From: an uncultured Methanosarcinales archaeon
Lineage (GTDB): Archaea > Halobacteriota > Methanosarcinia > Methanotrichales > Methanotrichaceae
Direction: 5' to 3'
DNA: 8,787 bases
Assembly: GCA_937864385.1 (NCBI GenBank)
Contig: CALMJN010000355.1
Location: 1 to 8,787 of the forward strand
In this document: positions 1 through 6,942 of the stretch, piece by piece
Layout: each line of letters starts with the position of its first letter
Numbering within the stretch: the stretch's first letter is position 1
Notes under the pieces: generated by a model
What the model was told of the DNA's origin: nothing
What the model saw: only the letters and a program-made list of their open reading frames with translations
Databases searched by the model: none
Made by a program: the position numbers and the translations under genes

Positions 1-1277
1 AGGATATGGGTTCGCAGAGCGCTCTGGCTGGCCAGCTTGGACCAGATCTCCTCCGGGCTGCCGTTTATGTAATGCTCAAAAAGCTCCTTCATCTCGGAGC
101 TGTTCTTGGCCAGGAGAAAAGACTCGCCGTAGGGGTCCAGCCCGGGCCGACCGGCCCGTCCGGCCATCTGGCGGTATTCGATGACCGGTATGGGCGCCAT
201 TCCCCGGCCGTACTCGTATCTCTTATAGCTCCTGATCAGTACTCTGCGCGCCGGCAGGTTCAGGCCTGCGGCCAGGGTAGGGGTGCTGGCTATGACCTTT
301 ATGCGGCTTTCCCGAAAGCCCTGCTCCACCAGCCTTCTTTGCTCCGGCAAGAGACCGGCATGGTGGAAGGCGACTCCATGAGAGACGCACGCCGCCAGGC
401 GAGATGCCGTCTCGCTCTCCCCGCTGGCCAGAATGCGGGAGGACAGCTCCCTGGTGGCCTCATCGGGGACCAGCAGTGCGGAGAGCCGCGAGGCTGCTGC
501 CTCGGCATTCTTTCTGGAGTTCTCGAAGATGAGGATCTGGGCGGACTGGGCCAGGGTATCCCGGACCAGGGCGGCAGACTCATCCTTCCCCCCCGCCAGG
601 GGGGCTTCGCCGTCGGAGAACACCAGCCTCTCATTGCAGATGATCCCCTCCCGCAGCTGTATGGGCCGCCAGTCGCTACAGACCATATCCGCCCCCAGCC
701 AGGAGGCGATCTCCCCGGAATTAGCAACGGTAGCAGACAGGCCGATTATCTGCAGTGCGGGGTTACAGCGCCGCAGCTTGGTGATGGTCATCTCCAGGGT
801 GGGGCCGCGTCCCGGATCATTGAGCAGATGGATCTCGTCCACCACCAAGACGGAGAGGTCTCTTACCCAGGAGGCGCCATTTCTCATAAGGGAGTCCGCC
901 TTTTCCGATGTGGCGATGATGATCTGATTTCGTCCCAGACGCTCGTCCTTCTTGTCCAGGTCTCCCGTGCTGATGCCCACGGCCACCCCCAGCTCCCTGA
1001 ACTTCTGGAAGGAATCGTACTTCTCCGAGGCCAGGGCCCGCAGGGGAACGATGTATAGGGATCTCTGGCCGGCCAGGGCGGCACGCAGCATGGCCAGCTC
1101 GGCCAGAAGGGTCTTGCCCGAGGCGGTGGGCATGGCTAAAAGCATGCTCTTTCCGTCCAGAAGGCCTCTTTCCACCGCCTCGGCCTGGGGAGGATATAGC
1201 TCCCTGTAGCCGCGAGAGGCATAGAGCTCGATCGCTTCTGGAGGCAGCCAAGAGCCCAGGTCCTTTACCTCCAGCAT
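1..1277 (-). CDS. hel308: Hel308-type superfamily 2 DNA helicase, 5' part (gene runs off the left edge)
   Basis: ATP-dependent 3'-5' DNA helicase of the archaeal Hel308 family, known to act at stalled replication forks. The window holds the first 425 codons of a family that is usually about 700-750 residues. Motifs seen in order: Q-motif-like PPQ at 29-31, Walker A PTASGKT at 50-56, DEIH at 147-150, SAT at 181-183, HHAGL at 305-309, motif V (STPTLAAGLNLPAR) at 331-344, and motif VI (QMAGRAGRPG) at 370-379. Both RecA-like domains are complete and the fragment ends as the winged-helix domain begins. The start is the ATG at 1277-1275, preceded by a strong ribosome site GGAGGTGG (1289-1282, minus strand) four bases away. 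It is divergent from the aminotransferase gene. All helicase motifs are intact, so the truncation is only the window edge. Family assignment is confident; Hel308 is preferred over other Ski2-like helicases because of motifs V and VI and the archaeal setting. Confidence 0.95.
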   Translation of the reverse strand, partial: MLEVKDLGSWLPPEAIELYASRGYRELYPPQAEAVERGLLDGKSMLLAMPTASGKTLLAELAMLRAALAGQRSLYIVPLRALASEKYDSFQKFRELGVAVGISTGDLDKKDERLGRNQIIIATSEKADSLMRNGASWVRDLSVLVVDEIHLLNDPGRGPTLEMTITKLRRCNPALQIIGLSATVANSGEIASWLGADMVCSDWRPIQLREGIICNERLVFSDGEAPLAGGKDESAALVRDTLAQSAQILIFENSRKNAEAAASRLSALLVPDEATRELSSRILASGESETASRLAACVSHGVAFHHAGLLPEQRRLVEQGFRESRIKVIASTPTLAAGLNLPARRVLIRSYKRYEYGRGMAPIPVIEYRQMAGRAGRPGLDPYGESFLLAKNSSEMKELFEHYINGSPEEIWSKLASQSALRTHI

Positions 1278-1361
1278 CCGGCCACCTCCGGCATCTTTTT
1301 CTCTATCGACATCTCAGATCCTGATTCTTATTGCTGCCGCCAAGAATGCATCTCCTCTAAT

Positions 1362-1369
1362 CTTAAATA
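1362..1369 (-). promoter_or_regulatory. TATA-like box, probable hel308 promoter
   Basis: On the minus strand this reads TATTTAAG, a good match to an archaeal TATA box. A start of transcription about 25 bases downstream (near 1340) would give a leader of roughly 60 bases that contains the GGAGGTGG ribosome site. The same bases read CTTAAATA on the plus strand, so a plus-strand role toward the aminotransferase is also possible. Within the hel308 leader, ATTCTT (1324-1329) and AAGAAT (1342-1347) could form a weak 6-bp stem. Confidence 0.45.
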
Positions 1370-1390
1370 CTACGTGAAAGTACTAACTGC

Positions 1391-1410
1391 GGGATTGCAG
1401 CTGCAATCCC
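1391..1410. repeat. Perfect 20-bp palindrome in the divergent hel308/dapL spacer
   Basis: GGGATTGCAG is followed directly by its exact reverse complement CTGCAATCCC, with no spacer. It lies between the TATA-like boxes at 1362-1369 and 1425-1432. A perfect, spacerless palindrome of this length in a divergent promoter region is typical of an operator for a dimeric regulator. It could also fold as a hairpin in a long dapL leader. The regulator is unknown. Confidence 0.7.
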
Positions 1411-1424
1411 CAAAAGAGATCATC

Positions 1425-1449
1425 ATATAAATGCATCTTCCATGGAGGG
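1425..1449 (+). promoter_or_regulatory. A/T-rich TATA-like box and ribosome binding site of the aminotransferase gene
   Basis: ATATAAAT at 1425-1432 resembles an archaeal TATA box, and GGAGGG at 1444-1449 is a good ribosome site six bases before the ATG at 1456. If this box set the transcription start, about 25 bases downstream, the message would be nearly leaderless and would lose the ribosome site. Either the true promoter is further upstream (near 1362) or the A/T run is just an unstructured leader. The ribosome site is the firmer call. Confidence 0.45.
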
Positions 1450-1455
1450 AAACTA

Positions 1456-2607
1456 ATGTATGCCGATCGGATAAAGAACCTCCCGCCCTACCTCTTTGCC
1501 GCCATTGACAAGGCCAAGCAGGAGGCCAGAAGCAGGGGCGTGGATGTCATTGACCTCAGCGTTGGCGATCCCGATCTGCCCACGCCGGAGCACATTGTAA
1601 GAGCCCTGAATCAGGCGGCCAGCGATCCATCCAACCATCAATATCCCTCCTATGAGGGCAAGCTCTCCTTCCGAAAGGCGGTGGCCGACTGGTATCAGAG
1701 GACATTCGGGGTGGATCTCGATCCCCAGAATGAGGTATTGACACTCATCGGCTCCAAGGAGGGCATAGCTCATGCCCCTCTCGCCTTTATCAATCCGGGA
1801 GACGCGGCATTGGTTCCCGATCCGGCCTACCCCGTTTACAGGACCGCCACCGCCTTTGCCGGGGGCGAGCCGGTGATCATGCCTCTCCTGCGGGAGAACC
1901 GGTTCCTGCCGGACCTGGATGGCATAGCCCCGGCGGACGCCCGCCGGGCCAAGATCATGTTTCTCAACTACCCAAACAATCCCATCGGCGCCTCTGCCGA
2001 CAGGCCATTCTTCAAGAGGCTGGTCGACTTCGCCCATGATTATGATATCATCATCATGCACGACAACCCCTACTCTGAGACCTACTATGATGGAGATAGG
2101 TCGCTCTCCCTGCTGGAGACGGAGGGAGCAAAGGATGTGGCGGTGGAGTTTCATTCGCTTTCCAAAACATACAACATGACCGGCTGGAGGATTGGATCGG
2201 TGGTGGGCAATGCCGATGTGGTGGCGGGAATAGGCAAGATCAAGAGCAATATCGACTCGGGGACCTTCGGAGCGGTCCAGGATGCGGGGGTGGTGGCTCT
2301 TAGCAGCCCCAGGTCTGTGGTGGACGGGATAAGGAAGATCTATCAGTATCGCATTGAAATTCTCTACAAAGCCCTCAAGGATCTGGGGCTGGAGCTGGAA
2401 AAGCCCCGCGCAACGCTCTATCTCTGGGCCTGGGCGGGAGGAAGCTCCATAGAGTACGCCGGAAGGCTTCTGGAGAAGACGGGAATTGTAGCCACGCCGG
2501 GTGTGGGCTTCGGAAAGTATGGAGAAGGGTACATCAGGTTCTCCATCACCCAGCCCACGGCCAGGATCGAGGAGGCGGCGGCCCGGCTGGAGAAGATGGG
2601 AAATTGA
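1456..2607 (+). CDS. dapL: LL-diaminopimelate aminotransferase (archaeal DapL-type, PLP-dependent)
   Basis: Class I/II fold-type-I aminotransferase of 383 residues. It probably converts tetrahydrodipicolinate plus glutamate to LL-diaminopimelate in the DapL shortcut of lysine biosynthesis, as known in methanogens. Seen directly: an N-terminal GDPDLPTP segment, the NYPNNPIG loop at 171-178 with the cofactor-contacting Asn at 175, the Schiff-base lysine K237 in SLSKTYNMTGWRIG, and the substrate-carboxylate arginine R361 in YIRFSI. The length is usual for the family and no key residue is missing. The ATG is supported by a GGAGGG site six bases upstream. The next gene, leuS, starts 90 bp downstream on the same strand, so co-transcription is possible but not shown. 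Closely related aminotransferases acting on aspartate or alanine share these motifs, so the exact substrate is an inference from overall resemblance to methanogen DapL proteins. Confidence 0.85.
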   Translation: MYADRIKNLPPYLFAAIDKAKQEARSRGVDVIDLSVGDPDLPTPEHIVRALNQAASDPSNHQYPSYEGKLSFRKAVADWYQRTFGVDLDPQNEVLTLIGSKEGIAHAPLAFINPGDAALVPDPAYPVYRTATAFAGGEPVIMPLLRENRFLPDLDGIAPADARRAKIMFLNYPNNPIGASADRPFFKRLVDFAHDYDIIIMHDNPYSETYYDGDRSLSLLETEGAKDVAVEFHSLSKTYNMTGWRIGSVVGNADVVAGIGKIKSNIDSGTFGAVQDAGVVALSSPRSVVDGIRKIYQYRIEILYKALKDLGLELEKPRATLYLWAWAGGSSIEYAGRLLEKTGIVATPGVGFGKYGEGYIRFSITQPTARIEEAAARLEKMGN

Positions 2608-2658
2608 GAAATACAGCGACCCAGGCCGGAAGGGAGTTCGAAAGGGAAATCAAATCAT

Positions 2659-2690
2659 CAATATTTTTATAATTTGTAATTATGGAGGAG
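2659..2690 (+). promoter_or_regulatory. A/T-rich promoter-like region and ribosome site before leuS
   Basis: A sharp A/T-rich stretch (TTTTTATAAT at 2664-2673) stands out in an otherwise G+C-rich sequence and resembles an archaeal TATA box. The run of T residues just after dapL could equally help terminate its transcript. GGAGGAG at 2684-2690 is a strong ribosome site that ends seven bases before the TTG at 2698. It decides the leuS start, because the nearby ATG at 2682 is out of frame and meets a stop after about a dozen codons. Confidence 0.5.
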
Positions 2691-2697
2691 ACTGAAA

Positions 2698-5556
2698 TTG
2701 AAAGAGAATTATTCTGCTAAGGAGATCGAGGCCCGATGGCAGAAGACCTGGGAGGATGAGGCGGTCTTCCAGCCTGAGCCGGACTCCCGAGAGAAGTTCT
2801 TCTTAACCATACCATACCCCTATCTCAATGGAAATCTGCATGCCGGGCACACCCGCACCTTTACCATCGGCGATGCCGTGGCCCGCTTTCAGAGGATGAG
2901 AGGAAAGAACGTCCTCTTTCCCATGGCCTTTCATGCCACGGGAACGCCCATAGTGGGGCTTTCTGAATTAATAGCCAACCGCGACCCATTGATCTGGGAT
3001 GTCTACACCAAGCTGCACGGCATTCCTGAAGCGGAGCTTTCCAGCCTGAACACGCCGGAGAAGATTGTGCTCTACTTCCGGCGTGAGGCCAAGCGGGCCA
3101 TGCAGTCCATAGGCTACTCCATAGACTGGAGGAGGGAGTTTACCACCACCGATCCGGCCTACAGCAAGTTCATCGAGTGGCAGTACGGCATACTGCGGCG
3201 ATTGGATTATGTGGTCAAGGGCAGCCATCCGGTGCGCTGGTGTCCGCACGACAAGAATCCGGTTGAGGATCACGACATCCTCAAGGGCGAGGATGCCACC
3301 ATCATGGACTTTGCCTTGATCAAATTCCGCATGGGCGATAAGGTTCTGCCCTGCGCCACCCTGCGTCCGGAAACGGTCTTCGGGGTGACCAACCTCTGGC
3401 TCAATCCGGATGTGGATTATGTGCTCTGCACAGTCAACGGCGAGAGCTGGGTGGTATCCAAAGAGGCCTATGAGAAGCTGACATTCACCGACAGAAGCGT
3501 TGCCTTCGGCTCGGAGATCTCGGGAAGGGAATTGATAGGAAAGAAGGTAACAAATCCGCTCACGGGAACGGAGGTTCCCATACTGCCTGCCGCATTCGTG
3601 GACCCGGATAACGGCTCGGGGATTGTCATGTCCGTGCCGGCTCATGCCCCTTATGATTATCTGGCGCTCAAAGACTTATACGACAAGGACCTCACGGAGT
3701 ACGGCATAACCGAGGACCTCAGGCAGATCAAGTTCATTTCTCTGATCCAGTCTCCCGGATATGGGGAGCTTCCCGCGGTAGAAGCAGTCAACGAGCTGAA
3801 TGTGGCAGATCAGAACGATCCCAAGGCAGAGGAGGCCACCAAGATGGTCTACCGGCGGGAGTTTCATAACGGCGTCCTCAAGGCCAATACCGGAAAGTAC
3901 GCCGGCATTGCCGTCTCCAAGATCAAGGACGTGCTCCTGGCTGATCTGATAGAGCAGGGCATGGCGGAGATCTTCTATGAGTTCTCAGAAACGCCGGTGA
4001 TCTGCCGCTGCGGCACCCGCTGCGTGATCATGATGGTGCGGGACCAGTGGTTTTTGGAGTACTCCGACCCGGAGTGGAAGAGCAATGTCTTGCGCTGCCT
4101 GGCGGGGATGAAGATCATACCGGAGGAGTTCCGGACCGAGTTCATCAACAAGGTGGACTGGCTCAAGGACAAGGCCTGTGCCCGGCGCAAGGGCCTGGGG
4201 ACTCACCTGCCCTGGGACAAGGAGTGGCTGATTGAGTCGCTGGGAGATTCGACAATTTACATGGCCTACTACATCCTGGCCAAGTATGTCAATGCGGGGA
4301 TGAAGATAGACAGCCTGCCGCCGGAGTTCTTCGAGTACATCTTCATGGACAAGGGCGACGCAGCGAGGGTGGCGGGCATAACCGGCATACCGGAAACGAC
4401 GGTCCGGCAGATACACGACGACTTTGCCTACTGGTATCCGGTGGACATCCGCACCTCGGGCAAGGATCTGGTGGCCAATCACCTCCTGTTCTTCCTCTAC
4501 CACCATGTGGCGGTCTTCCCGGAGAGGCTCTGGCCCAAAGCCATTGCGGTCAACGGCTTCGTCTCCCTGGAGGGGCAGAAGATGTCCAAGTCCAAGGGGC
4601 CGCTTCTCACCCTGCGCCAGGCCGTCGCTGATAACGGAGCGGATGTGACCCGCCTCTACATCCTGGGCAATGCGGAGGGAACGGCGGATGTGGACTGGAG
4701 AAACGATGGTGTGGAGGCCACCCGGGCCCATATGGAGAGGTTCTACAACTTCGCCCGGGAGGTGCTGGCGGACGGGAGCATCGACGCCTCGGCGGACAAG
4801 AGCCTCATCGACCGCTGGATGCTCTCCCGCCTGCAGCGGCGCATAGCCGAGGCCACGGAGGCGATGGAGAATATCCAGACCCGAAGAGCATTGCAGAGCG
4901 CCTTTTATCTGCTCTTCAACGACCTGCGCTGGTACCAGCGGCGGGGGGGCAGGAATCAGCTCAGGGCCGTACTCAGCGCCTGGGTGAGGATGATGTCGCC
5001 CTTTACGCCGCACGTCTGCGAGGAGATCTGGGCGGCGGGGCTGGGAGAGGGATATGCCTCTCTGGCAGAGTGGCCGGCGGCGGATGCCGCCCTCGTAGAC
5101 GAGAGGGCGGAGAAGGCGGAGGATCTGCTGGAACGCACTCTAAAAGACGTGCAGGAGATTCTGACCATCACCAAGTCCACACCGGCGAAGATCACCCTCT
5201 ACACCGCTCCGGCCTGGAAGAAGGAGATGCTGCGCCTCGCCCTGGACAGCGCCCAGGCCAATCTTGGCAAGCTGGACATGGGGGCGCTGATGAAGCAGGC
5301 CATGGCCACGCCGGCCATAGCAGCGCACAAGAAGGATGCTCCCAAGTACGCCCAGAAGCTGGCCAAGGCGGCCCACTCCCTGTCGGCGGAGGCGCTGGGG
5401 CTGGATGAGTTCGAGACCCTCACCCGGGAGAAGGCCTACCTGGCTGACGCCTTCGGCGTGCCGGTGGAGATCTTCTCGGCGGACGAGGCGGGGGAGGACC
5501 CCAAGGGCAAGAGCCGCCAGGCGGAGCCGGGGAGGCCGGCGATATATATTGAGTGA
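2698..5556 (+). CDS. leuS: Leucyl-tRNA synthetase, archaeal/eukaryotic type, TTG start
   Basis: Class Ia synthetase that charges tRNA-Leu with leucine and edits mischarged tRNA in the cytoplasm. At 952 residues it has the usual archaeal length. Seen in order: HAGH (the HIGH signature) at 48-51; a Cys/His-containing segment around C182 and H184; the CP1 editing domain with the threonine-rich loop TLRPET at 221-226 and the conserved VPAHAPYDY segment at 313-321, whose D320 is the likely editing aspartate; a cysteine cluster CRCGTRC at 436-442, probably zinc-binding; KMSKS at 628-632; an anticodon-binding helical region from about 700; and a C-terminal tRNA-contacting domain ending in PAIYIE. 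The start is TTG, not ATG, chosen because of the GGAGGAG site seven bases upstream and full-length alignment of the N-terminus with the catalytic fold. The gene is intact and ends only 14 bp from the convergent PIN gene. Confidence 0.97.
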   Translation: MKENYSAKEIEARWQKTWEDEAVFQPEPDSREKFFLTIPYPYLNGNLHAGHTRTFTIGDAVARFQRMRGKNVLFPMAFHATGTPIVGLSELIANRDPLIWDVYTKLHGIPEAELSSLNTPEKIVLYFRREAKRAMQSIGYSIDWRREFTTTDPAYSKFIEWQYGILRRLDYVVKGSHPVRWCPHDKNPVEDHDILKGEDATIMDFALIKFRMGDKVLPCATLRPETVFGVTNLWLNPDVDYVLCTVNGESWVVSKEAYEKLTFTDRSVAFGSEISGRELIGKKVTNPLTGTEVPILPAAFVDPDNGSGIVMSVPAHAPYDYLALKDLYDKDLTEYGITEDLRQIKFISLIQSPGYGELPAVEAVNELNVADQNDPKAEEATKMVYRREFHNGVLKANTGKYAGIAVSKIKDVLLADLIEQGMAEIFYEFSETPVICRCGTRCVIMMVRDQWFLEYSDPEWKSNVLRCLAGMKIIPEEFRTEFINKVDWLKDKACARRKGLGTHLPWDKEWLIESLGDSTIYMAYYILAKYVNAGMKIDSLPPEFFEYIFMDKGDAARVAGITGIPETTVRQIHDDFAYWYPVDIRTSGKDLVANHLLFFLYHHVAVFPERLWPKAIAVNGFVSLEGQKMSKSKGPLLTLRQAVADNGADVTRLYILGNAEGTADVDWRNDGVEATRAHMERFYNFAREVLADGSIDASADKSLIDRWMLSRLQRRIAEATEAMENIQTRRALQSAFYLLFNDLRWYQRRGGRNQLRAVLSAWVRMMSPFTPHVCEEIWAAGLGEGYASLAEWPAADAALVDERAEKAEDLLERTLKDVQEILTITKSTPAKITLYTAPAWKKEMLRLALDSAQANLGKLDMGALMKQAMATPAIAAHKKDAPKYAQKLAKAAHSLSAEALGLDEFETLTREKAYLADAFGVPVEIFSADEAGEDPKGKSRQAEPGRPAIYIE

Positions 5557-5570
5557 AATACTTCCAGGTT

Positions 5571-6089
5571 TTATATTTCGGCCAGGCTGAGAACTGAACT
5601 CAGATGGCTGGTCTCTATTTTTAGATTTTTGCAGATATTGAAAAGTGGATAGTCCTGGGTCAATACGCAGGCGTTGTTGTTTTTTGCGCAGAGGATTATG
5701 GATGAGTCGGTGAAGCCGAATTTCCAGGCCTTTTGGCTCAAGCATCTATGGGACAGGATTTCATCCTTGGGGATATGAATTTCATGGACTAGCTTAAAAT
5801 AATTAAGGTTTGCGTAGAATAGCTCCTCTTTGTCTTTCCTATTGCTGATATCGTTATCAATCAGGTTCCAGGCCTCGGAGAGAATCCCAGGGGTGATCAG
5901 CCTATCCTTTGCATGGCTTAAATACTGCTTTAGGATATCGTAATGTACCGCATTGCAGGGCTTTCCATCATATTTTATTCTCTTCATTTTAGAGATCCTT
6001 TCAGGATCATAATTTCCAGCTAGAAATAATATAAGCGGGCCGGTATCGATTACCACTTTAGCCGGGACTTTGATCAATCTTCTCGACAT
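5571..6089 (-). CDS. PIN-domain protein, probable VapC-like ribonuclease toxin
   Basis: A 172-residue protein with the PIN-fold pattern of four acidic residues: D15 in VVIDTGPLI, E72 in LSEAWNLI, D128 in FGFTDSS and D146 in LTQDYPLF. In the family these bind the metal ions that cleave RNA, and VapC toxins of this fold attack tRNA or rRNA. It is longer than most VapC toxins (about 120-150 residues), with extra helical sequence between D15 and E72. Its ATG lies inside the upstream 75-aa gene (32-bp overlap), with a GGAG about nine bases ahead, so the two are probably translationally coupled. It is tail to tail with leuS, leaving 14 bp between the stops. Codon use, including ATA and AGA/AGG, looks archaeal, and the gene is more A/T-rich than leuS, as is common for mobile modules. 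Nuclease activity and toxicity are inferred from the motifs. Confidence 0.8.
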   Translation of the reverse strand: MSRRLIKVPAKVVIDTGPLILFLAGNYDPERISKMKRIKYDGKPCNAVHYDILKQYLSHAKDRLITPGILSEAWNLIDNDISNRKDKEELFYANLNYFKLVHEIHIPKDEILSHRCLSQKAWKFGFTDSSIILCAKNNNACVLTQDYPLFNICKNLKIETSHLSSVLSLAEI

Positions 6090-6285
6090 CCATGATTTCT
6101 CCTTCGTCGCTCACGATAATCCTGAACCTCTTGGCCTCCTCGTCGAATAGATCCTGGACCGTGCAGATGACAATCCAGTTATCGCCCTCTTTTTTTACAG
6201 AGACTGTCTCAAAGATGAATTTGATGAGAGACTTGGTCTCCTCAAAGTACTTCCTGGCCGCTATCCCGGCATCTTTAGCATTCAT
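6058..6285 (-). CDS. Small 75-aa protein partnered with the PIN gene, possible antitoxin of unrecognised type
   Basis: I do not recognise this family with confidence. The sequence suggests an N-terminal helix (residues 3-22) followed by three or four beta strands. KEGDNWIVICTVQD is followed by KRFRIIVSDEGEIMDVEKI, a Trp-V-x-V then x-V-x-D-x-x-G-x-I pattern that recalls GvpO-like and PepSY-like small domains. There is no ribbon-helix-helix, AbrB, Phd or helix-turn-helix pattern such as VapB antitoxins use to bind DNA. It is the first gene of a two-gene unit and overlaps the PIN gene by 32 bp, which is the standard place for an antitoxin. The start at 6285-6283 has GAGG seven bases upstream and an A/T box about 40 bases upstream. 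The antitoxin role is inferred from position only. Confidence 0.7.
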   Translation of the reverse strand: MNAKDAGIAARKYFEETKSLIKFIFETVSVKKEGDNWIVICTVQDLFDEEAKRFRIIVSDEGEIMDVEKIDQSPG

Positions 6286-6322
6286 AATCAGGCCTCAAAT
6301 GCGGCTCTATTATGAGCAATAC

Positions 6323-6336
6323 ATTTTTAAATTTTG
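6323..6336. promoter_or_regulatory. Nearly symmetric A/T box, probable promoter of the PIN pair and possibly bidirectional
   Basis: On the minus strand this reads TTTAAAAA within a 14-base A/T run, about 43 bases before the ATG of the 75-aa gene. A transcription start near 6302 would give a leader of about 17 bases that includes the GAGG site. On the plus strand the same run reads TTTTTAAATTTT and sits about 25-30 bases before the ATG at 6357. It is the last clearly archaeal-looking element before the sequence changes character. Confidence 0.5.
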
Positions 6337-6356
6337 CCCAGAAAGGACATGGCGCT

Positions 6357-6584
6357 ATGAGTTCTGATGGCAGCAATTGCTGCTGCTCTACAGGCAAGAT
6401 GGGTAAAGGCAGACATGATTTCATGGCCAGAGTGGAAGATGAGATCGTGGTGGTCAAGGATGTTCCCGACAGCGCCACGGCGGTCGGCATTCCGGCCCGC
6501 GTCATCATCGAAGAGGCAGATCTTCGCCGCGAAGCGCAAGCCGCAACTCTGCAAAACTGGGCTTTGCTACCCGGAAAACCGTAG
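6357..6584 (+). pseudogene. Chimeric ORF: unknown archaeal N-terminus joined to a serine-acetyltransferase-like C-terminus
   Basis: The ATG at 6357 (AAAGGA ribosome-like site at 6342-6347; an in-frame ATG also exists at 6312) opens about 30 codons of unrecognised protein with three consecutive cysteines at residues 8-10. From about 6447 the frame continues as VVVKDVPDSATAVGIPAR, which closely matches the C-terminal end of left-handed beta-helix acyltransferases such as serine O-acetyltransferase (CysE). All catalytic and hexapeptide-repeat parts that should precede it are absent. The ORF then runs to a stop at 6582-6584 with a tail that cannot be assigned. The acetyltransferase match is strong but short. 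The piece cannot be a working enzyme, and the N-terminal stub looks like a normal archaeal gene cut by the junction. Confidence 0.5.
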
Positions 6585-6931
6585 AGCAAAGCCGCTCCAT
6601 TTGGTCCAGGGAATGGGCATCGGAATTCCTCAGCAGGGGGAAATTCGCCGATCCGCGCTGCTGCGTGGTGATTTCCAGCGCCAGCGTCGACGGCGATGTC
6701 AGCCAGACCATCACGTTCAAGGGTCGCGCGATATTGCACAAGGACCAGGCCACCCGGGACTGGTTCTACCCGGACTTCGCCCGCCATGCCAAGAGCCCAG
6801 CCCCCACACCGGAGGACTTCGTCGCATTCCTGGACACCCCGGCGCGCATCATCATCGAAGTGGTACCAGAAAAAATCATCAGCTTCGATGGCGGCCTCAT
6901 GCGCGACGCTACCAGCGCCGCGCTGCAATAA
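6542..6931 (+). pseudogene. PNPOx-like (split-barrel flavin-binding) protein, C-terminal fragment without start
   Basis: This frame contains FADPRCCVVISS (from about 6644), then a strand-rich segment with ITFKGRAIL, then ARIIIEVVPEKIISFDG near the end and a stop at 6929-6931. The DPR-x-x-V, x-GRA-x-L and x-IEV-x-P-x-x-I-x-x-DG spacing is typical of pyridoxamine-5'-phosphate-oxidase-like flavin-binding proteins. About 130 codons are open. The N-terminal strands that normally open the split barrel are missing, and there is no ATG or ribosome site; the first in-frame GTG is at 6665, too far inside the fold. It starts in a different frame within the preceding acetyltransferase-like ORF, so the left boundary is only approximate (6513-6584). 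Codon use is C/G-ending and bacterial-looking, unlike the archaeal genes. Family call is moderate; function as it stands is unlikely. Confidence 0.42.
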
Positions 6932-6942
6932 CCGGTTACGGC

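Noticed and set aside
6..1058. 350-codon plus-strand open frame over hel308
   Set aside because: The opposite strand encodes every Hel308 motif in order without a break; the plus frame is a shadow.
1453..2154. 233-codon minus-strand frame inside dapL
   Set aside because: Antisense shadow of an intact aminotransferase with all catalytic residues in the plus frame.
3985..5013. Long 342-codon minus-strand open frame inside leuS
   Set aside because: It lies antisense to a fully conserved synthetase, has no recognisable motif or start signal, and is explained by the G+C-rich codon pattern of leuS.
5587..5603. Short inverted repeat CTGAG/CTCAG near the leuS-PIN convergence, considered as a terminator
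   Set aside because: Only a 5-bp stem, lies inside the PIN coding region and lacks a following T-run.
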